Below, one piece after another: positions 1 through 10,930 of a stretch of 64,000 nt of DNA. A program made the translations under genes and the position numbers. Under the pieces are notes generated by a model that worked only from the letters and a program-made list of their open reading frames with translations, made no database searches and was not told the origin of the DNA. Numbering within the stretch: the stretch's first letter is position 1; each line of letters begins with the position of its first letter. The stretch comes from Selaginella moellendorffii (lineage: Eukaryota; Streptophyta; Lycopodiopsida; Selaginellales; Selaginellaceae). Location of the stretch: positions 594,980 to 658,979 of the forward strand of contig NW_003314299.1 in assembly GCF_000143415.4 (NCBI RefSeq), in the 5' to 3' direction.

Positions 1-1
1 C

Positions 2-2890
2 CTCAAGGCTTGCAAGACATTGTCCGAAGGCCAGCGGATCCATTCGGCAATCCTCCAGAGCAGGTTCAAGCACAACATCTACTTGTCTAACCTTTTGATC
101 GAGATGTATAGCAAGTGTGGCAACCTCGAGGTTGCTCGCGAAGTTTTCCACAGCATTCGCGAGCCCAACGTCTTCTCGTGGAATATACTCCTCGCTGCAT
201 ACGTCCGCCATGGCCGCCTCGACGAGGCAAGAAGAGTTTTCGACAAGATGCCGGAACGAGACTCCGTGTCGTGGAATGCAATGACGTCGGCTTATGCCCA
301 GAAGGGTCATATGCAAGCAGCCAGGAGTATCTTCGAAATGATGCCGCGAAAGAGTATCGTGTCTTGGAACGCGATGATCCAGGCTTATATCCAAAGAGGA
401 GACCTGGAAGAAGCTAAAGTTCTGTTCGACAAGATGACCGAGCGGGATGCTGTTTCATGGACTGTGATGATGCAAGCGTATGCCCAGAGGGGTCAGCTGC
501 TGGAAGCTCGAGAGTTCTTCGACAACATGCCAAAGCCGGACGTGATCTCATGGACTGCTATGGTCGTCGCTTATGCTCAGGCTGGGCATCTCAGGGAAGC
601 GGAAGAGCTCTTTAGCAAAATGCCGGACAGGGATGTCGTGGCTTGGAATGCCATGCTAGCTGGGTTTGTGACGAACGGACACATGAAGCAAGCAAGGGAA
701 GTGTTCGAGAAGATGGAGAAACGGAGCTTGGTGTCTTGGAACACGATGATTTCGGCGTATGGACGGAGTGGAGACTTAGAGAACGCTGTGCTGCTGTTTG
801 AGGAGATGGTCGAGCGTGACGGGGTGACGTGGACTGCGATGATACAGGGGTATGCCTTGAACGGGCATCTCGACCAGGCACTCAAGCTCTTCCAGGAGAT
901 GGACTTGGAAGGGGTGGTACCAGACGAGGCGACGTACTCTATCACTTTTACGAGCATTCTCACTGCTTGCAGTCACGCGGGAGAGGTTCCAAAGGGCTGT
1001 AAGTTCTTCGTGGAGTTCCAGGAAGACCGATGCTTACAGCCGACGATCGATCATTACCACGGCATGATAGACGTTTTCGGACGTGGAGGGAAGCTCCAAG
1101 AGGCGGAGGACTTGGTGGAAAGCATGCCTTTCCCTGCGGAGGCTCTCTCGTGGACAACACTCTTGGCAGCGTGTAGACTCCACAACGATGTCGATCGCGC
1201 GGCACGGGCAGCGAAGAAAGTGGTGAAGCTGGATCCGGAAGCAAGCTCGAGCTACGTCCAGCTCGCCAACATGGGGATCTTCCAGAAGTCGGAGATATCA
1301 GACTCGATCTCTTCGGAGGCTCCAAAAGCTCACCACCAGGAAGCTACAGATAAACTTATCGGGGATGGAGTTCTTCCTACTCGACGAGAAGAGGAAAGAA
1401 AAGAGGACGAAGGATTGTTCTCTTCACAAGAACCAGCCATTTCGATCGAAGAAACCCAAGAGGACTCATCAGGGGCGATCAAGGACTTCGCCTCACGGAT
1501 ACGAGCTTGTGGTGACTCCCGAGATCTGACACTCGCGAAGGAAATCCACGCCTCGGTGCTGGCGAGCCAGTTCTGGCAAAACAGATACCTCGCCAACCTT
1601 CTCGTGGAGATGTATGGCAAATGCGGCAACCTCGAGAGCGCGTCCAGCGTCTTCGCCACCATCGACGTCCCAAATCTCTTCTCGTGGAACATCCTCTTCA
1701 CGGCCTACGCTCGAAACGGCCGGCTCCAGCAAGCCAGGCGAGTCTTCGACGCCATGCCCGAGCACGACCTCCCGTCCTACAACGCCATGATCGCCGCCTA
1801 CGCGCAGAGCGGCAATCTCCAGCAAGCCAAGCTCGTCTTCGACGCCACCCCGGAGCTCAACGCCTTCTCCTGGAACTCGATGCTGGCGGCCTACGGCCAA
1901 GGTGGCGATCTCAAAAACGCTCGAGAGATCTTCTCCGCCATGCAAGAACACGACGTCGTCTCCTGGACCGCGATGATCCAAGCGTGCGTCCTGTGCCACC
2001 GGCTGGACGAGGCCACCGAGCTCTTCCTGGCGATGCCCGAGTATAACACCGTGAGCTTCAACGCGATGGTGTCGGCCTATGGACAATCCGGACAGGCCGA
2101 GGAGGCCAAGTCGGTGTTTGACACGATGCCCGAGAGGGACGTGGTGTCCTGGACTGCAATGCTCGAGGCCTACACACTCTCCGGACACGTAGAGGCCGCT
2201 GGATCGATCTTCGAGGCGATGCCGTGCTGGGACGTACTGCCATGGACGGCCATGATTGCGGCGTACGCGCACAGCGGCGAGCCACACAGGGCGATGGTGA
2301 CCTTCCGGAAGATCCCGGAGTGGGACTTGATCTCGTGGAATGCGATAGTCGCGGCTTTCACTCAGAACGGACTTCTTGCGCCAGCGATGAAACTCTTCGG
2401 TGGCTTGCCGGAGCGAGACGTGGTGTCGTGGAACTCGGTGGTGCAAGGATTCGCGCAGCACGGCCAGGGGAGAGTGGCGCTCGAGCTCTTCCACGAGATG
2501 ATCTTAAACGCGGTGGCTCCGCAAACCAGGACGTGCCTGAGCGTGCTCCTGGCGTGCGGGCATCTTGGGCTGCTCGAGAGGAGCCGGGAGTATTTCCTGA
2601 GCATGCAAGGCGACCATGGATTGGCTCCGGCGGTGGAGCACTATCGATCGATGGTGGACGGACTTGGGCGATCCGGGAAAGTTGCCGAGGCCGAGAGTTT
2701 GATCCAGACGATGCCGTTTCTTCCGGATAGCGTTGCCTGGCTGACGCTGCTCAGCGCTTGTAGGACGCATTCGTCCGGAGAGCGCGGGGCCATTGCTGCG
2801 GAGAAGGCGTTTGAGAGCGACAAGAGGGCGGCGTCGCAGTATGTGCTGCTGTCTAGCTTGCTCAACACAAGGCCAGCGGCCAAGGGATAG
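2..2890 (+). CDS. Double-length pentatricopeptide repeat (PPR) protein, 5' end outside window
   Basis: The frame is open from base 2, upstream of any ATG, so the start lies to the left. About 960 residues are visible. They consist of plant PLS-type PPR repeats with recurring VSWNAM and YAQxGxxxxA motifs. The protein is two similar modules in tandem. Each begins with a block containing EMYxKCGNLE and FSWNIL, runs through short S-type repeats, and ends in an E-like segment with WTTLLAACR or WLTLLSACR. They are joined by a low-complexity, charged linker at about residues 420-485. PPR proteins of this class bind organellar RNA, typically for C-to-U editing. No DYW deaminase domain follows, so editing activity would need a partner. 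Fusion of two tandem paralogues by loss of the first stop is the simplest reading. The stop lies 48 bp from the stop of the convergent rubredoxin gene. Confidence 0.9.
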   Translation, partial: LKACKTLSEGQRIHSAILQSRFKHNIYLSNLLIEMYSKCGNLEVAREVFHSIREPNVFSWNILLAAYVRHGRLDEARRVFDKMPERDSVSWNAMTSAYAQKGHMQAARSIFEMMPRKSIVSWNAMIQAYIQRGDLEEAKVLFDKMTERDAVSWTVMMQAYAQRGQLLEAREFFDNMPKPDVISWTAMVVAYAQAGHLREAEELFSKMPDRDVVAWNAMLAGFVTNGHMKQAREVFEKMEKRSLVSWNTMISAYGRSGDLENAVLLFEEMVERDGVTWTAMIQGYALNGHLDQALKLFQEMDLEGVVPDEATYSITFTSILTACSHAGEVPKGCKFFVEFQEDRCLQPTIDHYHGMIDVFGRGGKLQEAEDLVESMPFPAEALSWTTLLAACRLHNDVDRAARAAKKVVKLDPEASSSYVQLANMGIFQKSEISDSISSEAPKAHHQEATDKLIGDGVLPTRREEERKEDEGLFSSQEPAISIEETQEDSSGAIKDFASRIRACGDSRDLTLAKEIHASVLASQFWQNRYLANLLVEMYGKCGNLESASSVFATIDVPNLFSWNILFTAYARNGRLQQARRVFDAMPEHDLPSYNAMIAAYAQSGNLQQAKLVFDATPELNAFSWNSMLAAYGQGGDLKNAREIFSAMQEHDVVSWTAMIQACVLCHRLDEATELFLAMPEYNTVSFNAMVSAYGQSGQAEEAKSVFDTMPERDVVSWTAMLEAYTLSGHVEAAGSIFEAMPCWDVLPWTAMIAAYAHSGEPHRAMVTFRKIPEWDLISWNAIVAAFTQNGLLAPAMKLFGGLPERDVVSWNSVVQGFAQHGQGRVALELFHEMILNAVAPQTRTCLSVLLACGHLGLLERSREYFLSMQGDHGLAPAVEHYRSMVDGLGRSGKVAEAESLIQTMPFLPDSVAWLTLLSACRTHSSGERGAIAAEKAFESDKRAASQYVLLSSLLNTRPAAKG

Positions 2891-2938
2891 AGAAACTTAT
2901 AGAAATTCTTTTCTTTATAAGTGGATCTATACACTAGC

Positions 2939-3429
2939 TCAATTGTCTTCCTTGGTGACGTCAAGAACGTCCTCGACGAAAGCGTTCTCCTGCTTGAACC
3001 TGTTCTTGGGTGCGGAGCAAACTGGACGAACAAAAGAAAAATTAAGAAAAATGCTGGAAATAATATTAAAAAAACATCTTTTTTTTTTTGTGAATTTGTA
3101 CCTGGGCAATTGTAGCTATCTGGCTGATCTTGGAATAGCGTCTCCTGGTCGTAGACATACCCACAGTCTTGACAGATGTAAGCAATTCTCTTCCCAACTG
3201 GAGCTTGTGGATCCTGCTCCAATGGTACACTGCCGGTTATCCCTCCCAATGGCACTTCAGTGCCTCCCAGTCCTGTGGGAACGCTCTCCATCCTAACGCT
3301 CCTCAATTGCCTCCTTGCTGACACACCCCTCACATTACTCCTCAGTGCCACTGCCTTGAAATTCTTTGTTGTGGATGACACGGAGGAGGAGAGGAGCTGT
3401 ATGCTGCTGCCGTTTGCGACCAGAGCCAT
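2939..3429 (-). CDS. Plastid-targeted rubredoxin-like protein, two exons
   Basis: The predicted join is complement(2939..3021,3102..3429), with an 80-bp GT-AG intron, giving about 136 residues. The intron splits the second metal-ligand motif. Exon 1 ends in NCP and exon 2 supplies VCSAPKNRF, so joining restores the two rubredoxin knuckles: CQDC at about residue 83 and CPVC. Four cysteines of this kind bind one iron and carry single electrons. The N-terminal 45 or so residues are rich in Ser, Thr, Val and Arg with almost no acidic residues, as in a chloroplast transit peptide. The core resembles the small Arabidopsis rubredoxin-like protein At5g51010 (from memory). No C-terminal membrane helix is visible. 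The gene faces the PPR gene tail to tail, so their 3' UTRs probably overlap. Confidence 0.85.
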
Positions 3430-3810
3430 CTTTGCAAATCTCTTCTGAGCAAGGAAACCCGATACAATACAGGGAGAACAGCAGTTCGACGTTGGGGTGG
3501 AGTCTATATACTGGTCACAATATAGAGTAAACGTGAAAACTGGAAATTTTCTCCAATAGACAGCACAGTATCTCTAGTTGGCATACACACCAATTGCATG
3601 TGTGACACTTGTCCAAGTGATGGAAGAGCCATAAAATTGATACAAGAAAATGCATAAATAGTTTTGATTTAAGACTTGGTTTTGAAAAAAGTGATTGGTT
3701 TTAATTAGCTAAAATATAATTCAAATTTAATGCTAAATATATAAAACTTTAGAATAATTAAAACTGACACAAAATAGCAAGTTATCACCAATAAGTATAT
3801 AGAATTAAAG
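3430..3810. other. Intergenic, rubredoxin promoter side
   Basis: About 380 bp upstream of the rubredoxin start and downstream of the lectin stop. It becomes strongly AT-rich from about 3640. No open frame or recognisable element was seen. Confidence 0.5.
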
Positions 3811-4731
3811 TTACACACAAGATGGATATTTATTAGTATGTAATGCCCAATGCACTTTATTTGGTGATATTGCATAATAAATAACAAGATTACAATCATT
3901 TTGAACAATTAAGGTTGAAGAAATTAAGCAATTACTCTTTTTACAATATTTATCAATAGACCATACTACAAACTTTTTTACTACATTTAAAACTTTTGTA
4001 AAACCATAAACAACAAGGTTACCATCATTTTGCAATTCAAGTGTACATAATAATACATCATGAATAAATTTCCCAGTCTGCCATATAATACTTCTTCTAA
4101 AGAACAAAATAAGGTTGCAATTTGAATTTAAGTATAAAATAACATTTTTATTTGGTGATAATAGAAACTCTGTGCTTCGAAGGCTTTGATACGGTCTGCC
4201 ACTTGAAGCACTTATAAGAACATTTTTTGTAAAATCACAATAATCAGTTCCAATACTTCTAAAATGAAATAATATCAATGGATAATAATCTGGATCAGCT
4301 TCAGAATCACCATCTAAGCTGTATGATATTGCATAATTTGTTGCCTTTATTAAAATATACTCCGCACATTTAGTAATAATAAGTTGTTCATATTTGACAA
4401 CAATTTTTTTAAGTTGTTGTTTCATTGTTAATCCTCTCAGTTCTCCTTTAATTTTACTTTTTCCACAAAATGGCTCTTGATGATAAAAATGCCCTATTCT
4501 AACAACAGCGGTACCAATAGAAAGTGGTAAATAAATTACATTAAACCAATTAACAGGATATGGCTCTTTTGCAATTTGTGCAATAAGTGTATTAAAACAG
4601 GTAATAATTTTAACCACATCAGAAACATCAAGTTTTTTTTCATTCCAAAACTTGGTTTCCCAACTAATACATAAATTATAGAATGAAGTACTAATTATCA
4701 AAGTAAATATAAAAGAATTACAGCTTAACAT
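3811..4731 (-). CDS. Secreted protein with bulb-type (GNA-like) mannose-lectin domain
   Basis: This is an intronless 306-residue frame. The first 24 residues form a hydrophobic signal peptide (FIFTLIISTSF core). Residues of about 25-165 match no family I recognise. The C-terminal half has the B-lectin pattern QxDxNxVxY: LQNDGNLVVY is a good copy, VQNDCNLVIY is close, and an earlier NSNCNLILF is degenerate. The lectin folds as a three-lobed beta prism, and each intact motif can bind mannose, so one or two sites are probably functional. No kinase, PAN/apple or membrane domain follows, so it looks like a free secreted lectin and not a receptor kinase. The gene is as AT-rich as its surroundings and unlike the GC-rich neighbours, and it uses many Ile, Asn and Lys codons. 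It is an intact frame, but expression cannot be judged. Confidence 0.65.
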   Translation of the reverse strand: MLSCNSFIFTLIISTSFYNLCISWETKFWNEKKLDVSDVVKIITCFNTLIAQIAKEPYPVNWFNVIYLPLSIGTAVVRIGHFYHQEPFCGKSKIKGELRGLTMKQQLKKIVVKYEQLIITKCAEYILIKATNYAISYSLDGDSEADPDYYPLILFHFRSIGTDYCDFTKNVLISASSGRPYQSLRSTEFLLSPNKNVILYLNSNCNLILFFRRSIIWQTGKFIHDVLLCTLELQNDGNLVVYGFTKVLNVVKKFVVWSIDKYCKKSNCLISSTLIVQNDCNLVIYYAISPNKVHWALHTNKYPSCV

Positions 4732-7273
4732 ATTTCAATTTTTCTTATGAAGAAATAGTTATTATATAGAGATTTTTATTATTAATTTACTATAATTTAC
4801 TATTTAAATTGTATTTTAAAGAATTACTTTGGTATATAGCAAACCTCCATTTGTAATTACTAATAGCATAGATGTGTGATATATATGATAACAAAGAAAT
4901 TTCTTGATTAGATTAAACTCTATTTAATTTAAATGTGTCAAGATAATCATATTCCATATGGACTTTCCTATTTTGTTAACTAGAAAGATGGAAATACTTT
5001 AAAAAACATTCTAAGCTATGCTAATCTGTGCTTTTTTTCAAATATTAAAAAACTAAAATAATATAATAAAAATATATTTAATTTTTTAGTTCTACCTCTA
5101 AATTGTAATAATCTATTTAACATCTATCTGAAGAGATTGTTATCAAGAGAAGGGAAGACAACAAAATTATTAATAAAATACTAAAGAAAAGAAAAGAAGA
5201 AATAAATTTGTGTTAAAAAGTCTAAATGTAAAAAAACCTAATTTGGGTATGGGTCTCAAAGGCTTAGTAAGTCTTGAGTTCAAATCCCCTAAGAAAAAAT
5301 AAGATGCCTGAATCCCATTATAAATAATGATAGCAAATACACCTTAACAAATATAAAATGTTATCATATATATGACATTATCTTTCCCTTTTATGTCAAA
5401 AATTGAACAAATAAAGTGATATAGATATTGTTGATAGAAATCCAACTAACTCAGAAGCATGAGTAAGATGAAAAGTAATCTCCCAAATATAATCACTAAG
5501 AAAATACCCAAACTAATTAAATAGATAATAGAGTTTACAGTATTGGTATTTAAAGTCAAGGATGGTAATAAATTCAAACTCCAGTTGCTAGTAATGACCT
5601 TAGGAGGGGGTGGTGGTGGAACATAAGTAGAATCATAGAGTGTGATATGATAATATTGAAGAAATATAGAATACCAAATGCAACTTTGCGGATGGAGCCA
5701 ATAAATGATTTAAGAAATGTGAGAGACCATAGAAAAATATCAAAACATTAATAATCAAATTTTTTAAACACATGGTTTTTTCAATGATGATAAAGGAACC
5801 AAACTTAAGATCTATTGGAAAAAAAAGGCTAAATTAGTAATAATGATTTACAATATATCAATAAGTAATTTAGACACAAAAAAGGTGTTATAATGATTAT
5901 AAGTGCCTTAAATAGTGTCAGGCTTGGTGGTTAAAAATATCATCCCATTTTTAGTTTATGATTTTGCATTGCTGAAAAAAACAAATGGAAAAGTTGATGT
6001 TCTTAGTTGACATAGTGTTCTCACTTTTTTTTGGGGGGGGAGGGGGGACCTTGCTTTTAACCTTTAACATTAAAATTTCCTTCAATTTTCTTGGTTCCAA
6101 ATTATTTCTCTTATATAATTCTTTACTTTTATAGTATATGTGATTTTCACCCTTTACTTTATGGTGATTTACTATATAGAATAAACAAGGAGTGAAAGAA
6201 TAGAACCACAGAGTGATATTGAAATAATATTAAACCATTCAGCTCTTAAACACTAACAACACACAAAATAAAGCCTAACAAAGTTTGATACTATTTTAGT
6301 ATATCAGTAGTCTAATGTGAGTATATGAGTATTCTACCAACTAGCATAGTATAGAACTTAATCTTATATTCAAACCAAACACATAATAAAGACAAATATG
6401 TTTAATAGGCAATGTTTGAAATTAGTTAGTCATGCTCAACCTACCCACTATCTCTACTATACACAACATATGTGCCACACAACCACAAACTTAGATGAAA
6501 AAACTAGTGTGGTTCATTCTACTACATTTACCACATATTTACCAGTGGTAAATACTACATAAGTTATTGAAGTTGAACTCTACTCCCCTAGGAAGAAAAT
6601 ATAGAAGGGCTATTGTGGCATTGAGCAAGGGGACACTACTTGCATTTTACTGAGGGGAAGCCAATCCTCTAGTTGAGCACACATCACATCACTGCCCAAG
6701 ATTCATATCTGCATAACTCCCAATGCATCAAGTCTCACAGGACTCCTAAACTGTGCTGGGCTAGGCTAAGGAGTTGGCAACATTTCTAGTTGATATCACA
6801 CAGCTATTCCAATTAGATTAGTAACTCTATGTAAAAGATATAAATAGATCTTCCTCTTTCTCCAATTATGGACCTTTGGCCTTGAGTAGAGCCAGCATAA
6901 CACCTTACACTACATAACACTCCAATTACAAGTCAAAACATTTATATCTAGTCACTCTATTACAACTTAAGTATGCAAACTGTACAAACTAATGCATATG
7001 TTAATTAGTAATAAAAATTAGATATTACTCTAAATTACTTCTTATCAGATATAAAATTAGACCTCCATACCTTCACAAAATTTAGTCCTCTTAATTTTTA
7101 TCATTAGTTCATTAAAGCGAAAGCAAACCAATCTTTGGTACTCCACATCAAGTTATTTGAAGCACATAAAAGCACTTAGTTATGCTTATAAACAAACACA
7201 AGAATTTAAACACTAGTTAGTGAACCCTCATATCATGTTTATATTTAAATATCGAAAGCAATCAAACAAATGT
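4732..7273. other. AT-rich intergenic DNA downstream of trehalase copy 1
   Basis: No gene is supported. From 5322 onward the sequence is repeated almost colinearly at 16650, so this stretch belongs to the segmental duplication. The only other structure seen is the 160-bp repeat at 5163-5321 and a poly-G run near 6033-6047. Confidence 0.6.
5163..5321 (+). repeat. 160-bp direct repeat, left copy (R1)
   Basis: The sequence from AAAATTATTAATAAAATAC to AATCCCATTAT recurs at 10782-10930 in the same orientation with substitutions and small gaps. R1 stops exactly where homology between the two trehalase duplications begins. It contains GAGTTCAAATCCC, which resembles a tRNA B box, so a tRNA-derived SINE is possible, but the A box spacing is not convincing. 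Confidence 0.6.
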
Positions 7274-9676
7274 TTAGCAAGTCAATTTTGACGTTGTAGA
7301 CCAGCCAAATTTCTCAAACAGGCTCAAGACAACACCATTGCTCCATCCAAAGCCAGTCTACAAAACATTAAACCAAGTACTTATGTGAAAAAAATGTTTA
7401 TGCACAAACCTGAGGATTGTACTCTCCACCAAGACCACTCCTGCCACAGTATCTCGCGTCTAACTTCTCCAGCATCTTCCCAACCCTTTGGAATTCCGCA
7501 TAGTTCGACTTTAGCCAGCGCTGGGATATATCCTCCGCCAGGGCCAACCCTTCCACAGATCTTGTACCAGCAAATCCTTCTATTATAATATGCTGGAGAT
7601 TGGGCCAAGCATTCGGGTAGTCCCTGTTACATTTCATCCAACATTACTATTTGTATAAATAAAAGAGTCGACTAGTAACTTACCATTGCTCTCCTGTTTC
7701 TCTCAGTGAGGTGACCACACCCGCAGCTAACAGCAGCCCCGATTTCTTAAAAGAAGAGACGAGCTTCGAAACTTTCTCATCGCCTGAAATGATAAATATA
7801 TTGTTTAAAAAAAAGGAAAAAAAAAACAATCGAATATGTTACCTGGTCGCACCACTCCGCACCAAAGAGGGAAAAAGTTGGAAGGAAAAACGTCAGTGTT
7901 TTGGTTCTGTTTGTCGAAACTGTAGATCTTTTGCTGCTTGAATTCAATGTCTGTGGCATTGCGTTTCACTAGCCAGTAGTCAAGGTATTGTCCCATTTCT
8001 TCGTTCCAAAACACGGCATTTATGGCAGTTTTTCTCGACGTTGCATGCTTGTGAAATCGCCTTTGGAGCTCTTGCTTTCCTAAGAGCTTGGCAAAATACG
8101 CGATATTGTTTTCCATCTACAGCAAACGAAAGATGCTTATCAAATATAATTTACGCTAAACAGAGCTGCTTGCCTGTAGCAAAAACGAGTTGAGATCCAC
8201 AGGAAGAATATAGGCCGTCACAAGTGTTGTTCGGTTTAGGCGATTCCTGAAATATTAGAAAGAACCCTGGTGAAAAAATGAATAAAACCTTTTTGTATGC
8301 AACGATTTATGACACTTACGCCATCCAGCGGGAGCTGAAATCCCAGCCACTTTCAGCAGCGGTCGCGATTTGGTGGTAAAGCTTGGATCTTTCCTTCGAA
8401 CTTCCCAAGTTCTTGGCAGTGTCAGTGTCAACAATATACGATTCTGGCCTTGGCGAGTACAAATTCGCGTTGTATCTCGTTAGTACGTGCTTAACCCCAT
8501 GACCATCGCGAATGTGGACTGTGAAACGATCTAGAGATGTCCAAATGTAAAAAAGATTAAAAGAAAAACACAATACAAGAACTTAAAATTGCTTGCCTGA
8601 CGACCAAAATGAATGTTCTTTTAAGAGTGCAGGAAAAGCTTCCTCTATTAGCGATTTATTCTTGGTTTCGGCGTATACTGCCTTGACGGATTCGCTAAGA
8701 AGCGGAGGCTGGCTTCCTGCATAATTATAAAACGTAAGCTCAAAACAAAGGAGAGAATCAAAATGGCTAGAAATAGCTTACGATTGAGATAATAGCTCCG
8801 AGCACCATTGGGAACAAATCCGTAAGTATTGACGAGGTAAATGAGATTTCCGACAACCGATGTGGCTGTTTCATACAATTTACTCACGAGAAGTCCCCTG
8901 GAAAATGAAGAAGAAAAAAAAAAGAGATTACACATACCAAAAAAAATAAAGAAAAGTTGTGTACCTGATGATCCAGTAAGTGTCCCAGTAGTAAACTTCG
9001 CGAAACCTCGATCCAGGAATCACAACAACGTTTGGAAGCGGGAGCAAAGTATGGCGCTGTGGTTTCTCGACCACCTCGCGCTTGATCTTCTTTGCCAAAC
9101 CTTTCCACAGCGAATGTATTTTTAGAGCGAAATCCCGAGCCGAGGCATCCTTGACTTTGGGAAGGAACCCCTCGGGGGTGTTTGCAAAGTCCGAGAGATT
9201 GTAGTCTCCCAGGTCAGTCCCTGGCACGTCGAAATGCTCGCTCACAAATCCATTAAACTTTCCTGTCGAGTAGCAATGATAGGAGCGAGAAAAAAAAAGA
9301 TGAAAAAGTTTTCGCGAACCTTTATCAATGTTGCTCCGGGAGAGATTCACAAAAGCCGATTTTGTGACCTCCAAGTCCTGCTTGAGCGGCAGATCGACGT
9401 AGTACTTCGGATCAAAGGTCCCGTTTTCATTGCCCAGGACCTGAAAGGCGGTGGACTGCACAGAGGTAAGAAACGATTCCAGAGGAGTTGTATCATTGGT
9501 GCTAGCTCCTGCGATGGATCACAAAACTTTGAGCGATATCTTTGAGGAAAAGAAGCACACAAGCAAAAACTTCGAAGAGTACCTGAGATGGATCCTGGCA
9601 GGAGCAGTAGCAGCAGCAGCGCAAACAAATCCAGAGCTCTCAACGCCATTGCCATTGCTGATACCGTCCTTGCCAT
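7274..9676 (-). CDS. Trehalase (GH37), duplicate 1
   Basis: The predicted protein has 590 residues from 11 exons: complement(7274..7357,7410..7623,7684..7783,7843..8116,8174..8246,8320..8530,8597..8716,8782..8897,8965..9262,9320..9508,9583..9676). All phases agree. It hydrolyses trehalose to two glucoses, in plants at the cell surface. The N-terminus is a strong signal or anchor segment with a Leu7 run (residues 1-26). Trehalase signature 1 is at about 177-190 (PGSRFREVYYWDTY) and signature 2 at about 491-500 (QWDYPNAWPN). The likely catalytic acid is Asp336 in ESGWDFSSRW and the likely base is Glu559 in GGEYNPQTGFGW. Signature 1 normally reads PGGRF; here the second Gly is Ser in both copies. 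Introns 5 and 7 (8531-8596 excluded; donors at 8595-8596 and 8172-8173) use GC donors. Start chosen at MARTVS because the signal peptide follows directly. Length matches plant trehalases. Confidence 0.92.
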
Positions 9677-9959
9677 GGCCGTGACAAACTTTAGTCCAAA
9701 TGGAAGGACTAAAGCGTCGGAGCTTCGTTGCAAATGGGGACTATGAGTATAACGTCAGAGCCCAGAAGAGCCGGCCGCCTTGTTGGAAATTTGTTGACTC
9801 GGACTTGCACGAGTAAATCTTGGAGCGACGTGTTGGTGTCAACCATGTGTTCCAATCTCGTGGCATAGATGGTCGCTCTCGCTCTAAAAAAAAAATGTTA
9901 TAACTTTGGCTCGTCCTTGAGAACTTTCATCGCGAATTAGTCTTTGGTGAGTTTTAAGT

Positions 9960-10500
9960 CTTTGAGGAAACACGATTTGTCCAGAAAGCAAAAGTAAAAC
10001 ACGCTGGAACGAAGAATTCAATAAAAATCCAAGCAAGGATTTATCTATACGCTAGATTGGACACGATTCATCCAGAAAGGTTAAAAAAAAAACCATTCTG
10101 GAACGAAGAATTCAAAGACCAAATGATAAATCTAAGCAAGGATAAGCAAGAATTATCTATATTGGTTCGTCCAGAAAGGAAAAGGAAAACAAGCTAGAAC
10201 GAAGACCAAGTGATAAAAATCCAAGCAAGAATTTATCTACATTAGATTGGAACTAACAATTGACACGATTCATCCAGAAAGTAAGAAAAAACCATGCTAG
10301 AAAGACCAAGTGATAAATCTAACCAAGGATTTATCGGAACTCAAGAGGAAGAAAAACACTACATTGGGAAGAAAAAAATAATGCTGGAACGAAGAATTCA
10401 AAGACCAAGGATTTATCTACATTTGACACGATTCATCCAGAAAGGATGCTGGAACGAAGAATTCAAAGACCTTGAAGCAAGGATCTATCTACATTGGGAG
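9960..10500 (+). repeat. Degenerate minisatellite upstream of trehalase copy 1
   Basis: Variable units of about 60-110 bp are built from recurring blocks: ACACGATTCATCCAGAAAG, GCTGGAACGAAGAATTCAA, AGACCAAGTGATAAA and AATCYAAGCAAGGATTTATC. They occur in the trehalase 5' flank in both duplicates. Purine-rich linkers differ in length. Function unknown. It could be the relic of a tandem array or a source of promoter variation. Confidence 0.65.
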
Positions 10501-10781
10501 AGGAGAGTCACCTCGCCTCATAAGCCCTAAAGCGCGTCACCGTCCACGTGTCCTCCATCCAACAGGCACCATGCTTGAGCGACTCCCATTGGCCGGCTTA
10601 AAGTGACAGAATATTCGAGGAATAACCAATTTTTTTTTAATTCTTAATTACTAAACTTGTAAATATCCCAATATTCTTCCATGTCAACACTCAATTTCAT
10701 GATCTTCTTTCTTGCATAAATTGATCTTTTCTTGCTCTAGAGGTATTTTATAATCCAAAGCTCTAACCAATCGTAATTACT

Positions 10782-10930
10782 AAAATTATTAATAAAATAC
10801 TAAAGAAAAATAAATAAATAAATTTGTGTTAAACACTCTAAATGTAAAAGAACTTAATTTGGGTATGGGTCTCAAAGCAAGTCTTGAGTTCACATGCCAT
10901 AAGAAAAATAAGAGGCTTGAATCCCATTAT
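10782..10930 (+). repeat. 160-bp direct repeat, right copy (R2)
   Basis: Partner of 5163-5321. Together they bracket trehalase unit 1 as direct repeats about 5.6 kb apart. Confidence 0.6.

Larger units (their letters stand above)
5322..10632. repeat. Segmental duplication, copy 1 (trehalase unit)
   Basis: About 5.3 kb that aligns along its whole length with 16650-21966 (offset about 11.33 kb), by direct reading of flanks, exons, introns and 5' region. Divergence is low in exons and higher, with indels, in the AT-rich 3' flank. It ends at 10632 inside sequence corresponding to the ERDJ3B promoter of copy 2, so copy 1 is probably the derived copy. Relative to copy 2 it lacks about 37 bp near 10602, which includes the ERSE-II site. 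Confidence 0.9.

Noticed and set aside
1493-2494. 333-codon minus-strand frame rich in His, Arg and Val
   Set aside because: Shadow of the PPR gene. PPR repeats with GC-rich third positions open the opposite frame, and no family is recognisable in it.
6000-6060. G-rich run as a G-quadruplex or element end
   Set aside because: A single G8/G6 tract in AT-rich DNA, missing from the matching place in duplication copy 2 (17310), so probably a chance or sequencing-length variant.
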